Below are positions 1-8,451 of a stretch of DNA of 42,384 bases, one piece after another (the first letter of the stretch is position 1; every line of letters starts with the position of its first letter). Source of the stretch: Lachnospiraceae bacterium (GTDB lineage Bacteria; Bacillota; Clostridia; Lachnospirales; Lachnospiraceae); assembly GCA_902363665.1 (NCBI GenBank), contig CABJAW010000024.1, forward strand, positions 1 to 42,384. Reading direction: 5' to 3'. Made by a program: the position numbers and the translations under genes. Below the pieces are notes generated by a model. The model saw only the letters and a list, made by a program, of their open reading frames with translations, had not been told where the DNA came from and made no database searches.

Positions 1-2551
1 GATCCTTCAGCAGCTGTACGATGTTGCTCTGCAGTTTCGTCGTGTTTTCAAGGCAGTTCACATGGTTGCCGCTGCTGATAAACCTTGCACCGAGCGCATG
101 GCCGTAGCCGTCATGGATATGGAGCAGATGTCCGCTGTTATTAAAGCGGTAAATCTCCGACCGGTTTTTATTGTCCGTAAACTTTGTGCTGTTATAGCCG
201 TAGGTAAGCGACAAACTCTTTCCGGCCGTCTCCCCGGCATACTCCGCGATCTTCTTCACGCGGTACGGGCTCCTTGTGTCGTAGGTGTAACGCAGCTCAT
301 AGCCGTCGAAATTTTTCACGGAGGTGAGCAGCTTTTTGCTGTCATAAGCATATGTGCTCTTTTTTCCGTCCGGGTCGGTGACCGTCGTCAGTTTTCCGTC
401 CGTATACGCAAAGCTCCATACCCTGCCATCCGGTGCAGTCAGCGTCTTCACCCGCGTTCTCTTCCCATCCGCATCGGTAAAGTATTCCAACTTTGCGACG
501 CGGCCCACGCCGTCGGTCACTGCAATGATCTTTCCGTCATCTTTTCCAAACGTCACGGTGATCTGGTTTCCATTCTGGTCGATGATATGGATCAGATGGC
601 CCGCCTTGCCGAATACCATGCGGCTGTGGTTTTTGCTCTCAATCACGTACGGCTCTTTGCTCGCATCGCCGTTTACTTTCAGCGTCAGCTCCTTGCCAAG
701 CTCGTCCTTCCACTCTTTTTTCTCACTGTCATAACGGAAGTAACATCTTGTGCCGTCCGCATCGATATACTTATAATAATCCGTACCTCCGATTGCTTCC
801 TTCTTGAGCATCTGATCGTAATTCAGGCGGAAACCATAACCGCAATCCATCTCATCTTCCCGGTCATTTGTGTTGTACACATGGGCAATCGACATCGGCA
901 TGCGGCTTCCGCTGGTCGACATGTCATCGCGGATCAGGATCAGGTTTCCATTGTAATCATTGACATGCACCTCACCTGCACGGCCCGCGTCCTGGCTGTG
1001 GTAGCTCCAGTAATCCTCCAGACCGGAATTGTTTACGTAGGAAATCCGGATCTGCGGGCGCATTTCTTTAAATGCATTGTCGCAGTCGGAAGCAAGGTAC
1101 TCGGTATAACCGGAAAGTTCATAGGCATCCTTCACCATCAGGCCATAATTTTCCCCACCTATGTACCAGCTTTTCACCAGGTTCGTGATATCCAGGCTGA
1201 TATACTGCTGTTTGTCATCTGTATAGGTCAGCTGGTCTTCGATCAGCTCATCGTATACCGGGCGGTTGTTCCAGTCCAGTGTTGCAGAAGACCATGGCTG
1301 TTTTACACGGTGTACCTCGACAGTATGCGTTTTTTTCTGGTCCTGGAGGGATACCAGCGAAAGGTATGCACCCGTCACCATATCCCCGATCTTCAGCGTC
1401 GGAAGCTTGAACTTTAAAAAGCTGCGCTGGATGTTGTCCCCGCCCATTGTTTTCAGCAGCATGCTTTTGCGGTAATTGGTTTCGAAATTGAAGTTGTCCA
1501 CATGTGCATCCTCAATCTCATTCACCTCAAGTGAAGAGGTTGTGAGCGGGTCTACCGTCACCGGATAAACGCGTGCTGCATCGCGCAGCCAGGAGTGGTC
1601 CGGCATCAGTGTGATGCGCCATGTATCTTTCTCTTCTGTATCCTCCTCCAATGCCACTTTCAGCTGTTCCGACTTTGCCCCGGAGGCGTCCTTCATCAGA
1701 GGCGCGCTCATGCAGAACACCTCTGTTTCGGTTTCGTCCGTAAAGAGGACACGGTTTCCTTTCTGCACTGCCTGTAATCCTTCTGCATGGTACACAAAAG
1801 TAAAGTCTTCCGGCACCTGCGCCGCACCTTTCAGGATCAGGTTCTCCTTTACTGCCTGTCCTGCGGTGTGGTATTCTGCGTCGATCCCCGGCAGGATTTC
1901 CGGATAGACCAGCACCTGCGCGTCTTTGCGGCACGCCTCCGACGGCGCTGCCTGCTCCAGATGCCAGGAGACGGTGTGGTCGCCGTCCTTGATTGTAATG
2001 GCTGACTCGCTGTCTGCGGATGCTGCGAAGGAGGCCTGCCAGCGACCCTTGCGGTTCACGAATGCCGTGGCTGACGGTGCAGCATTTTCTTTCTTATCCG
2101 GCGTATTTTTTTCAGGCTGTGACTCCACATCTGCCGTCTCATCGACTGCTCCACTTAACGCGACTGCCTGTGCTCTAAAACTGCCGTGTGTATCTGCGGT
2201 CTCTTTCTGTACATTCTCTGCGCCATTTTCCGCTTCCTCCGGTGTCTCCACCGCCTCCAGCGTGTCATCCATCTCCTCCCAGCTTCCGTCCTCCGCCTGG
2301 TAATGGACCGGTGAAAGGTAAATCTCTGTCGTAAATGAATGGTCGCTGTTTTCAAATGTCTTTGTGCTGCCGGTACGGCGGCTCTTTAATTCTCTTCTTG
2401 TCATTTCTCCGTTGTCCGGATTCTGTGTTTTATTCTGGTTCATGTCTTTCTCCTCCTGTTCTCTCGCTTTTTCTGTCTCTTTTGTTTCTTCTGTCTTCTC
2501 TGCTGCCTTTTTTGCCATGTCTGTATACATGGCATCTTTTCTGTTTTCCAT
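1..2551 (-). CDS. DNRLRE/RHS-repeat protein, 3' end beyond the window
   Basis: This is the N-terminal part (about 850 residues) of a large RHS/YD-repeat protein whose stop codon lies left of the window. I read the frame by hand from the complement. After a charged start (MENRKDAMYTD) there is a conserved opening (KTFENSDHSFTTEI). A DNRLRE-type domain follows at roughly residues 345-500 (EDAHVDNFNFETNYRKS, RSFLKFKLP). From about residue 660 there are RHS/YD repeats (YDSKKLLTSVKNFDGYELRY). Such proteins form large shells that can carry a variable C-terminal toxin, which cannot be seen here. No signal peptide or membrane segment is visible at the N-terminus. The start at 2551 has AAGGAG upstream; a later in-frame ATG at 2443 has a perfect AGGAGG and is the alternative. 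It lies 80 bp after the holin-like gene and probably shares its SOS promoter. Confidence 0.85.
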   Translation of the reverse strand, partial: MENRKDAMYTDMAKKAAEKTEETKETEKAREQEEKDMNQNKTQNPDNGEMTRRELKSRRTGSTKTFENSDHSFTTEIYLSPVHYQAEDGSWEEMDDTLEAVETPEEAENGAENVQKETADTHGSFRAQAVALSGAVDETADVESQPEKNTPDKKENAAPSATAFVNRKGRWQASFAASADSESAITIKDGDHTVSWHLEQAAPSEACRKDAQVLVYPEILPGIDAEYHTAGQAVKENLILKGAAQVPEDFTFVYHAEGLQAVQKGNRVLFTDETETEVFCMSAPLMKDASGAKSEQLKVALEEDTEEKDTWRITLMPDHSWLRDAARVYPVTVDPLTTSSLEVNEIEDAHVDNFNFETNYRKSMLLKTMGGDNIQRSFLKFKLPTLKIGDMVTGAYLSLVSLQDQKKTHTVEVHRVKQPWSSATLDWNNRPVYDELIEDQLTYTDDKQQYISLDITNLVKSWYIGGENYGLMVKDAYELSGYTEYLASDCDNAFKEMRPQIRISYVNNSGLEDYWSYHSQDAGRAGEVHVNDYNGNLILIRDDMSTSGSRMPMSIAHVYNTNDREDEMDCGYGFRLNYDQMLKKEAIGGTDYYKYIDADGTRCYFRYDSEKKEWKDELGKELTLKVNGDASKEPYVIESKNHSRMVFGKAGHLIHIIDQNGNQITVTFGKDDGKIIAVTDGVGRVAKLEYFTDADGKRTRVKTLTAPDGRVWSFAYTDGKLTTVTDPDGKKSTYAYDSKKLLTSVKNFDGYELRYTYDTRSPYRVKKIAEYAGETAGKSLSLTYGYNSTKFTDNKNRSEIYRFNNSGHLLHIHDGYGHALGARFISSGNHVNCLENTTKLQSNIVQLLKD

Positions 2552-2631
2552 TTTTGTGTTCTCCTTGTCTCGTTGTCTTTTTTCTGTGTCATTGTTCTTT
2601 CTCTTTCTGTTTTCAGCCGCACACTCCCATG

Positions 2632-2886
2632 CTATCCGTCATCCCCGCTGCCATCATCCTTTTCCGGGCTGATTCGACTCCTGATATACCGGATATCCTT
2701 CTTCATCTCGTCAAGGATCTCAAACTTCGCCATCAGCTCCATGAGCAGTGTCTGATAACGAGCTTCCCGCTCGCTCTGTCTCTGGTCCGCCTTCTCGTTT
2801 TCCTTCATCATCGAGATCAGCAGAAACACGGCCAGTGCCGCCCAGATCCCCTGCGACAGCGCAGTCTCAAGAATCGTTGCCTCCAT
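2632..2886 (-). CDS. BhlA/UviB-family holin-like peptide
   Basis: An 84-residue protein with one N-terminal membrane segment (about residues 12-26, SQGIWAALAVFLLISMM), then a charged helix likely to form a coiled coil (KENEKADQRQSEREARYQ) and a short acidic tail. Size, order and the ILETALSQGIWAALAVFLL pattern match the BhlA/UviB bacteriocin-holin family (known from the family). These insert in the membrane and are linked to bacteriocin or toxin release. I chose the ATG at 2886 because AAAGGAGGG lies just upstream; the longer in-frame extension to 2952 has no such site and would put charged residues before the membrane segment. It is the first gene after the LexA-boxed promoter and directly precedes the RHS gene, so export or release of that protein is the likely role (inference). 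Confidence 0.85.
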   Translation of the reverse strand: MEATILETALSQGIWAALAVFLLISMMKENEKADQRQSEREARYQTLLMELMAKFEILDEMKKDIRYIRSRISPEKDDGSGDDG

Positions 2887-3036
2887 CGAATCCCTCCTTT
2901 CTGTTCCGTCTTTTTCTTTCGCACAGGCATCAAATTTTTCTCTTTTTCGCACCCTTTTGTCTTTTCCTCACTGGCTTATCCGGTCTCCTGTCAACTCCGA
3001 CAGCAGCCTTTTCCAATCCGCTCATAGCTGTTTTAA

Positions 3037-3048
3037 GAACATATGTTC
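3037..3048. promoter_or_regulatory. LexA (SOS) box 3 in the leader
   Basis: GAACATATGTTC, inside the 16-bp palindrome AAGAACATATGTTCTT (3035-3050), matches the classic Bacillus DinR box core. It lies about 240 bp downstream of the start point. It may act as a roadblock or looping site, or serve a second promoter that I could not identify. Confidence 0.68.
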
Positions 3049-3260
3049 TTGCAAAAAGTCAAAAAAAACAGGAACCCCCTCAAACAATCCAGTCCGTCCC
3101 AAAAGCCTGGACCTGCACACATTCTGCATACATGTCTCTGCTTTTGTTTCTGTCTGTTTTGTTTGTGGGATTCCTGATGATGCTCTGTCATACATTTTTT
3201 GTATGACTGTCAAATTCAATCCTGCTCTTTGTGTAACCGAAATGTCGATCGCTTGTTTGT

Positions 3261-3272
3261 GAACTTCTGTTC
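3261..3272. promoter_or_regulatory. LexA (SOS) box 2
   Basis: GAACTTCTGTTC is a second GAAC-N4-GTTC site, centred about 12 bases downstream of the expected transcription start. Two boxes around one promoter suggest tight repression. Confidence 0.7.
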
Positions 3273-3285
3273 GTTTACAGCCCTG

Positions 3286-3314
3286 AGTATATATCAGAAC
3301 TTTTGTTCTGTCAA
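3286..3314 (-). promoter_or_regulatory. SOS-type sigma-A promoter of the holin-RHS operon
   Basis: On the minus strand TTGACA (3314-3309) is followed after exactly 17 bases by TATACT (3291-3286). The spacer contains a perfect LexA-type palindrome. The expected start point is near 3278, giving a leader of about 390 nt before the holin gene. Confidence 0.8.
3297..3308. promoter_or_regulatory. LexA (SOS) box 1
   Basis: GAACTTTTGTTC fits the Gram-positive LexA/DinR core GAAC-N4-GTTC and sits inside a 16-bp palindrome (CAGAAC...GTTCTG) filling the -35/-10 spacer, where bound repressor would block RNA polymerase. Confidence 0.78.
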
Positions 3315-3378
3315 GATAATTTTTTAATTTTATTTTTTTACCGTATCAAGCAGCGAAGCGGATCGCTATAGTTCCCCT

Positions 3379-5190
3379 CTACTCTTCCTCGCCGCTCAGC
3401 TTTGTGCGGTACTGGAAAATCCATACGCCAAACAGTACCATCCAGCCGATCTGGCCGGCTGCGCTGATGATCGTGCCGATTTCCGCATTTACAATACCGG
3501 AAAGCAGGCTGATGATGCCAAGCAGGCCCGCGATGATATGAATCACTGCCACATACCCGGAAGCAGTACCGTAAACTTCACCGTTCGCATTTTTGCGGAA
3601 GGTTTTCAGTGTCGCAAGGTAGCTGAAATAGTACATGACAACCAGCATGGTCACTACGATCAGAAGAATCAGAACGATTACCGACACTGCGATTACGCTC
3701 TTTGTACCGGCTACCCATGCAGAAACAACGATTGCCACGCTGATAATAAGTCCGCCCAGAAGTGCAAGACATGCACCGATCATTCCGATGATCACATATG
3801 CCTTCCACAGGCCGAGTCCCGTGCCGGACATTTTTTCTTTCTTCGTGCGTGCTGCGATCACGGTCATCCACAGGCCGAGGCAAAGCAGCAGCTCCGGAAT
3901 GCGCGGAATCAGGTTCGCCACGATCGCGCCGCTTCCCAGCCTGGAAATAACATTAAGCACACTGTTCATATAACCGGCCATCTGTGCCGGGAAGTTTACG
4001 TTTGAGAGAAGTCTTGCAGCCTGTGAAAAGTCCACCTGTTTCAAAAAGACCGCCATCACCGCCCCCGCAAGATATACCGTCTGCAGCAATGCCACGAGGA
4101 TCAGCAGCGGAGACTTCAAGACACCTCTTGCCGTCATGGCAAGCCGCTGTGCCGCATAATTGACCGGACGGGCTGCATTTACATAAGCGCCTGCCGGACG
4201 GTTCTGCATGTTGACCGGACCGCCCTGTACGTTGACCGGCCGGACCGCCGCCGGACCGCGGTTCGCAGCTCCCTGACTGCCATTTGGACTGCCCGCTGCT
4301 CTGCGTACATACTCTGCACCATTTGTCTGCACCGGACGTCTGCCGTTTGCTGCCTGCATCGGACGACCGGCGTTTCCCTCCATTGCCTGCGGTGCACGTC
4401 CGCCATTTCCTGTTCCCGCCTGCACCGGGCGTCTGCCATTTCCCGCTTCACTCTGACGTCTCTGCATACCGGCCATATCCTCCGGACGAGCCTGTTCAGC
4501 TGCATTTCTTCCTTCCGGACGCCCTGCCCGCTGTGCTCTTCCTGACATCTGTGCCGGTTTGCGGACATCCGCCGGTCTGGCCGCCCCTCTTGCCGGAGCA
4601 TCGGCCCGCGAGCCTTCATATGCACGCCCCATCTCTCTTCGGATCGCACCGGATGTCATCCGCTGCTTTCCTGAACGGTCAACATCGCCCTGTCCGTAAA
4701 TATGCGGTTCACCACGAAGCGGAGCCGCCTGTTTTGTCCCTGTTTCCGCATCCGGATTCGGTACAGCCTCTTCTTCCGGTGCCTCCTGCATGCGCGGCAC
4801 CTCATACAGTCCCGCATCATCCGGTTCGTCCGCTTTTCGCTGCGGCACATACGCCAGATCCTCTTCTTCTGATGCTTCAAATGCATCAAGCGGCTCATAT
4901 TCTGCCTCGGCAGTATGATCTTCCGCATTTACATTTTCTGTCTGAGTGCTCTCTTTTGCCGTTTCCTGCACAAAATCCGTGCCAGCATCTTCCTGTTCGT
5001 CATTTCCCGCTTTATATGTATCTTCAACAGCTGCTGCATCCTCTTCATATACAACATCTGCGTCATCCATCTGTTCGTCTTCTTCTGTACTGTAATCCGA
5101 TTCCCGGATGTCCAGGTACGGATTGCCACATACTTCGCAGACCGTGCTGTCATCACTGCCCACATGTCCGCAGATAATACACCGCTTCAT
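3379..5190 (-). CDS. Zinc-ribbon, multi-pass membrane protein with long disordered linker
   Basis: A protein of 603 residues. The N-terminus is a small zinc ribbon (CIICGH then CEVCGNPYL, two CxxC pairs in residues 4-22). Residues about 25-130 are very acidic. Residues about 150-345 are a low-complexity linker rich in Arg, Ala, Gly, Pro and Gln with GRRPVQ/GGRAPQ-like units. The last 240 residues hold several hydrophobic segments (starting with LLILVALLQTVYLAGAVMAVF), so the C-terminus is a multi-pass membrane domain. I chose ATG 5190 because AGGAGG lies just before it and the zinc ribbon begins immediately; the extension to 5235 has no such support. Zinc-ribbon plus membrane proteins of this kind are common in Lachnospiraceae and have no assigned function. 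The gene seems to stand alone. Confidence 0.8.
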   Translation of the reverse strand: MKRCIICGHVGSDDSTVCEVCGNPYLDIRESDYSTEEDEQMDDADVVYEEDAAAVEDTYKAGNDEQEDAGTDFVQETAKESTQTENVNAEDHTAEAEYEPLDAFEASEEEDLAYVPQRKADEPDDAGLYEVPRMQEAPEEEAVPNPDAETGTKQAAPLRGEPHIYGQGDVDRSGKQRMTSGAIRREMGRAYEGSRADAPARGAARPADVRKPAQMSGRAQRAGRPEGRNAAEQARPEDMAGMQRRQSEAGNGRRPVQAGTGNGGRAPQAMEGNAGRPMQAANGRRPVQTNGAEYVRRAAGSPNGSQGAANRGPAAVRPVNVQGGPVNMQNRPAGAYVNAARPVNYAAQRLAMTARGVLKSPLLILVALLQTVYLAGAVMAVFLKQVDFSQAARLLSNVNFPAQMAGYMNSVLNVISRLGSGAIVANLIPRIPELLLCLGLWMTVIAARTKKEKMSGTGLGLWKAYVIIGMIGACLALLGGLIISVAIVVSAWVAGTKSVIAVSVIVLILLIVVTMLVVMYYFSYLATLKTFRKNANGEVYGTASGYVAVIHIIAGLLGIISLLSGIVNAEIGTIISAAGQIGWMVLFGVWIFQYRTKLSGEEE

Positions 5191-5282
5191 TCTCGATCCT
5201 CCTATCCTTTCGCATGCTCTTCGCCGCAAAAACAAAAAACCATTACATTTAATTATACCTTATATCAGATATCTGAGCAAGC

Positions 5283-5316
5283 AAAAAAGAAAGGGAACGG
5301 TAAATTCCGTCCCTTT
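5283..5316 (-). terminator. Intrinsic terminator of the aminotransferase gene
   Basis: AAAGGGAACGG (5290-5300) pairs with CCGTCCCTTT (5307-5316), and the minus-strand transcript continues into CTTTTTT. It lies 22 bp after the stop of the aminotransferase. Confidence 0.85.
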
Positions 5317-5337
5317 CGCTTTTATCGCCTCTGTCAG

Positions 5338-6624
5338 TTATTCTTCTCCAAGCAGCTTCTCTGCAGAAGCAAGCTTTACACAGATTACAAACAGCTCCGC
5401 TGCCTTTCCGAGCTCTTCGAGTGTCGGGAAAGACGGAGCAATACGGATGTTGCAGTCCTTCGGATCCTTTCCATACGGGTAAGTCGCTCCGGCTCCTGTC
5501 AGCACAAGGCCTGCTTCCTTTGCCATTGACACAATCCGCTTTGCACATCCATCCAGAGAATCGAAGGAGATAAAATAGCCGCCCTTCGGCTTTGTCCAGC
5601 TACCAATCTCCAGTCCGCCAAGGCCTTCCTCCAGCGTCTTCTGTACCAGTTCAAACTTTGGACGCAGGATTGCCGCATGCTTTCTCATATGCTCATGCAT
5701 GCCGTCCATATCTTTGAAGAAACGCACATGACGCAGCTGGTTAAGCTTGTCGTGGCCGATCGTCTGATAATGCATCCACTTTCTTGCATCATTCAGGTTC
5801 GCTTCTGATGCTGCCATTGCCGCAATACCGGAACCCGGAAAACTTACCTTTGAAGTGGAGATAAATTTGTATACCATATCCTCCGTGCCGACTTTTTCAC
5901 ACTCTGTGAGCAGCTCCGGAATCACATCCTGATCATCGTCATACAGATGATGGATGGAATATGCGTTGTCCCAGAAAATACGGAAATCCGGGGCAGCCGG
6001 CTTCAGTCTTGCAAACCGTTTTACCGTCTCGTCGGAATAGGAAATTCCGGTCGGGTTTGAGTACTTCGGCACACACCAGATTCCCTTGACTGACTCATCT
6101 TCTGATACCAGCTTCTCTACCATATCCATATCCGGACCGGTCGGCAGAAGCGGAACGTTGATCATCTCAATTCCGAAAAACTCTGTGATGCCAAAATGGC
6201 GGTCATAGCCCGGTACCGGGCAGAGGAATTTTACCTTATCAAGTTTGCCCCACGGCGTATGTCCGCAGACACCCATTGTCATCGCACGGGCAACCGTATC
6301 AAACATTACATTCAAACTGGAGTTGCCGTAGATCTGGATATTTTTCTCCGGCACTTCGGACATGTCTGCCAGCAGCTGTCTTGCCTCCGGAATACCATCC
6401 ATGATTCCGTAGTTTCTGCAGTCCACACCTGCCTCACATACCATATCTGAACTGCTGTTCAGTACGTCCATCATTCCATTGGAAAGGTCAAGCTGTGCCT
6501 TGGACGGCTTTCCTCTCGACATATCAAGCTTCATTCCCCTGTCCTGAAACTCTTTGTATTTTGCTTCAAGCGCCGCCTTTTCCTGCAGCAGTTCTTCACG
6601 GGTCATTTCTTTGTATGGCTTCAT
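5338..6624 (-). CDS. PLP-dependent aminotransferase (aspartate aminotransferase subgroup Ic type)
   Basis: A 428-residue fold-type I aminotransferase. It opens with the family feature KLDMSRGKPS (about 32-41) and has YGNSSLN (about 99-105), a substrate-side NPTG motif (190-193), DNAY (219-222) and the PLP-binding lysine in FISTSKVSFPG (Lys259). The overall pattern matches the clostridial class I subgroup often annotated as aspartate aminotransferase (the Pfam AspAT/MocR-like family), which moves an amino group from an amino acid to a 2-oxo acid in the cytoplasm. The start has GGAGGAGA upstream. It lies 108 bp downstream of the zincin gene on the same strand, and its own terminator follows. 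Exact substrate cannot be read from sequence. Confidence 0.9.
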   Translation of the reverse strand: MKPYKEMTREELLQEKAALEAKYKEFQDRGMKLDMSRGKPSKAQLDLSNGMMDVLNSSSDMVCEAGVDCRNYGIMDGIPEARQLLADMSEVPEKNIQIYGNSSLNVMFDTVARAMTMGVCGHTPWGKLDKVKFLCPVPGYDRHFGITEFFGIEMINVPLLPTGPDMDMVEKLVSEDESVKGIWCVPKYSNPTGISYSDETVKRFARLKPAAPDFRIFWDNAYSIHHLYDDDQDVIPELLTECEKVGTEDMVYKFISTSKVSFPGSGIAAMAASEANLNDARKWMHYQTIGHDKLNQLRHVRFFKDMDGMHEHMRKHAAILRPKFELVQKTLEEGLGGLEIGSWTKPKGGYFISFDSLDGCAKRIVSMAKEAGLVLTGAGATYPYGKDPKDCNIRIAPSFPTLEELGKAAELFVICVKLASAEKLLGEE

Positions 6625-6732
6625 AGTCCGTCTCCTCCAGTATTTTTCATTCTCCTCAGTGTCTTTTATACACGTACAATTGTCGCGTCTAAAAACTCAC
6701 TTTCCCTATTTTAGTACCTGCCCCGTCATTCG

Positions 6733-7116
6733 TCAAGTCTTTTCCTGCCTCTTTTTTGCCTTGTACTGCGAAACATTCACCGCATCCTCGATCTCAAGAT
6801 CCCGCTCTCCCGCCAACGACTCCAGATGATGACGGAATTCATGCAGCAGGACTTTGCGGATCTGTACCTGGATCTCCTCCTCGCTGCAGGTACCATAGCA
6901 CTGTGCAAACGAACCGTAATACAGCACAATAAACCGCCCGAGATACCGGTCAATGTGATACTCGCCTAAAATAAAAAGGTCATGATCCTCCGCAGCCGGG
7001 TGCAGCGGGCTTCCGGCTCTGACCATGACTCCTCCATTCAGTTCCCGGAAGAACACTTCCGGGAACGAATCTGCTGTTTCCATTGTATACTCTTCAAATA
7101 CTTCCAGTGAAATCAT
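6733..7116 (-). CDS. Zincin-like metallopeptidase family protein
   Basis: A 127-residue protein with the zinc-peptidase motif HEFRHHLE (HExxH; about residues 92-99), preceded by FIVLYYGSF and LGEYHIDRYLG. Length, the opening MISLEVFEEY and PEVFFRELNGGV fit the small Zincin_1 metallopeptidase family (known family; function of its members is poorly defined). No signal peptide, so cytoplasmic. ATG 7116 lacks a strong Shine-Dalgarno site. An IS607-type element ends about 40 bp upstream, so the original promoter and leader have probably been separated from the gene. Whether it is still expressed is unclear. Confidence 0.78.
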   Translation of the reverse strand: MISLEVFEEYTMETADSFPEVFFRELNGGVMVRAGSPLHPAAEDHDLFILGEYHIDRYLGRFIVLYYGSFAQCYGTCSEEEIQVQIRKVLLHEFRHHLESLAGERDLEIEDAVNVSQYKAKKRQEKT

Positions 7117-7157
7117 AAACCGTTACTGAAAACTTATAAAAAGTTATAAACTTCTAT

Positions 7158-7300
7158 GTTTCATTCCTACTTCAACGAGTATGCTTTTGATGATATAAAT
7201 ATCAATCTACCCACAAGTTCTTGTACTCTCCATAGGCGTAAATTCCGGACTAACGTATCCGTACCTATTTGCATCAACATTTCTGTGTTAACTTGCAAAT
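7158..7300 (-). ncRNA. Probable omega RNA (reRNA) of the IS607 element
   Basis: TnpB works with an RNA made from the 3' end of its own gene and the element's right end, with the guide taken from flanking DNA just outside (known for the family). Here about 130 bases separate the tnpB stop from the presumed right end. This stretch has short self-complementary parts (GATATAAATATC near 7191) and ends in the GAAGTAGGAATGAAAC-like sequence. The scaffold probably starts inside tnpB; the guide would begin at about 7157 and read leftward. Boundaries are inferred. Confidence 0.45.
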
Positions 7301-8451
7301 CTTTCTCCATAAGCCTTGAGATTTATAGATGCCTGGAAATCCCTGTCTATGATATTCCCACACTCACATCTATAAATTCTGTCTGATAACTTCAAATCTT
7401 TTTTGATGTTCCCACAACAGCTGCAAAGCTTTGATGATGGATAAAACCGATCAGCCACAATAAGCGGAATCCCTTTCTCATTGCACTTATATTCAAGCTG
7501 TTTCCGAAACAAAAAAAATCCCTGTTCCTGGACTGCTTTGGATAAATGTCTGTTTTTCATCATTCCACTGACATTCAGATCTTCAATACATATAAATCTT
7601 GGTTTTCGATTTACGATTTCCGATATGGCCTGGTTCAAATAATTTTTACGGATGTTTGTTAATCTGTGATTTCGTTTTAATAAAAGCTTTTCCTTTTTGA
7701 TTACATTATTTGTTTTACAGTAACTTTCTCCTTTCTTATTTTTCTCGTAAGAACGAGAGATACTACGCTGTAATCTGCGTTTCTGTTTTTCTGATTTTTT
7801 TACTTTCTGACTCTTATTGATGTTCTTATACTTAACGGCATCAGAGCAGACAGCCAGGTCTTTGATTCCCAAATCTATGCCGACTCCGTCATCATTAAGC
7901 GTTTCCCTGCAGTCAGGAAATTCCACACATACACTGATCCACCAGTTCAATCCGTCAAAGGATATTCTCGGATTCCTATATTTAGCATCTGTCGGAATAC
8001 GTCCATGTTCTGCAAGTCTTACCCAGTTCATTTTTTGTTTATTTGCTTTCCTGCCGGAAGAAAAGCCTTCAAATTTAACGTGGGTATTACTGAATCGTAT
8101 CTTAACGTTGTCCTGATAGAACTTCGGCATTGATTTCTTTTTGGACTTGAATCTTGGAAATTTTTGCCAACCCTTGAAAAAGTTCTTATAAGCAGTGCAG
8201 GCATCTTTGACCGCCTGTTTTGTTACATTATTTGAAATATTCAATAACCATGCATATTCATCAGAATGTCTAAGCTTTGTAAATTCCTTTCTGAGTTCTG
8301 AATCTGAAAGGAACCTGCCGCCTTTTTCATAGTTTTCCTTTTCCATTGCCAAAGCCCAGTTATAAGCGAATCTTGAAGCACCTGCATACTGAAACATCTT
8401 AGTTTTCTGTACATTATTTGGTATCAGCATTACTTTTATGGCTTTTACCAT
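7288..8451 (-). CDS. tnpB: RNA-guided endonuclease TnpB (IS607-associated)
   Basis: A 387-residue TnpB of normal length with an apparently complete active site. The RuvC parts are GVGIDLGIKD (first Asp, about residue 193), FICIEDLNVSG (Glu) and IDRDFQASINL (last Asp). Between the latter two lies the zinc finger CSCCGN...CECGN. The N-terminal part has the usual YNWALAM and PRFKSKKKS motifs. TnpB cuts DNA guided by omega RNA and helps the element persist after transposition (family knowledge). The start at 8451 has AGGAGG upstream and overlaps the end of tnpA by 38 bases, implying coupled translation. No frameshift is seen, so the nuclease may be active. Confidence 0.95.
   Translation of the reverse strand: MVKAIKVMLIPNNVQKTKMFQYAGASRFAYNWALAMEKENYEKGGRFLSDSELRKEFTKLRHSDEYAWLLNISNNVTKQAVKDACTAYKNFFKGWQKFPRFKSKKKSMPKFYQDNVKIRFSNTHVKFEGFSSGRKANKQKMNWVRLAEHGRIPTDAKYRNPRISFDGLNWWISVCVEFPDCRETLNDDGVGIDLGIKDLAVCSDAVKYKNINKSQKVKKSEKQKRRLQRSISRSYEKNKKGESYCKTNNVIKKEKLLLKRNHRLTNIRKNYLNQAISEIVNRKPRFICIEDLNVSGMMKNRHLSKAVQEQGFFLFRKQLEYKCNEKGIPLIVADRFYPSSKLCSCCGNIKKDLKLSDRIYRCECGNIIDRDFQASINLKAYGERFAS

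Larger units (their letters stand above)
2887..3378 (-). other. Long regulatory interval upstream of the holin gene
   Basis: This stretch without a confident gene holds the SOS promoter, three LexA boxes, an inverted repeat GTCATAC-N7-GTATGAC (3187-3207) and an A8 tract (T8 on the transcribed minus strand, near 3061-3068). A weak TTG-started reading frame of 65 codons (3219-3022) and a 31-codon frame overlapping its stop by ATGA are present but lack good ribosome sites, so I do not call them as genes. Confidence 0.55.

Noticed and set aside
62..1417. Long plus-strand reading frame of 451 codons
   Set aside because: It is the antisense shadow of the RHS gene; the complementary frame carries DNRLRE and YD-repeat motifs, while this one has no family features.
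2440..2622. Lys/Arg/Gln-rich 60-codon minus-strand frame before the RHS gene
   Set aside because: Overlaps the N-terminal codons of the RHS frame in another phase and has only low-complexity composition.
3022..3219. Minus-strand 65-codon TTG frame and an ATGA-overlapping 31-codon frame in the SOS leader
   Set aside because: Neither has a convincing ribosome site or recognisable protein features, and the first crosses a T8 tract and an inverted repeat. More likely untranslated leader, though the ATGA overlap is noted.
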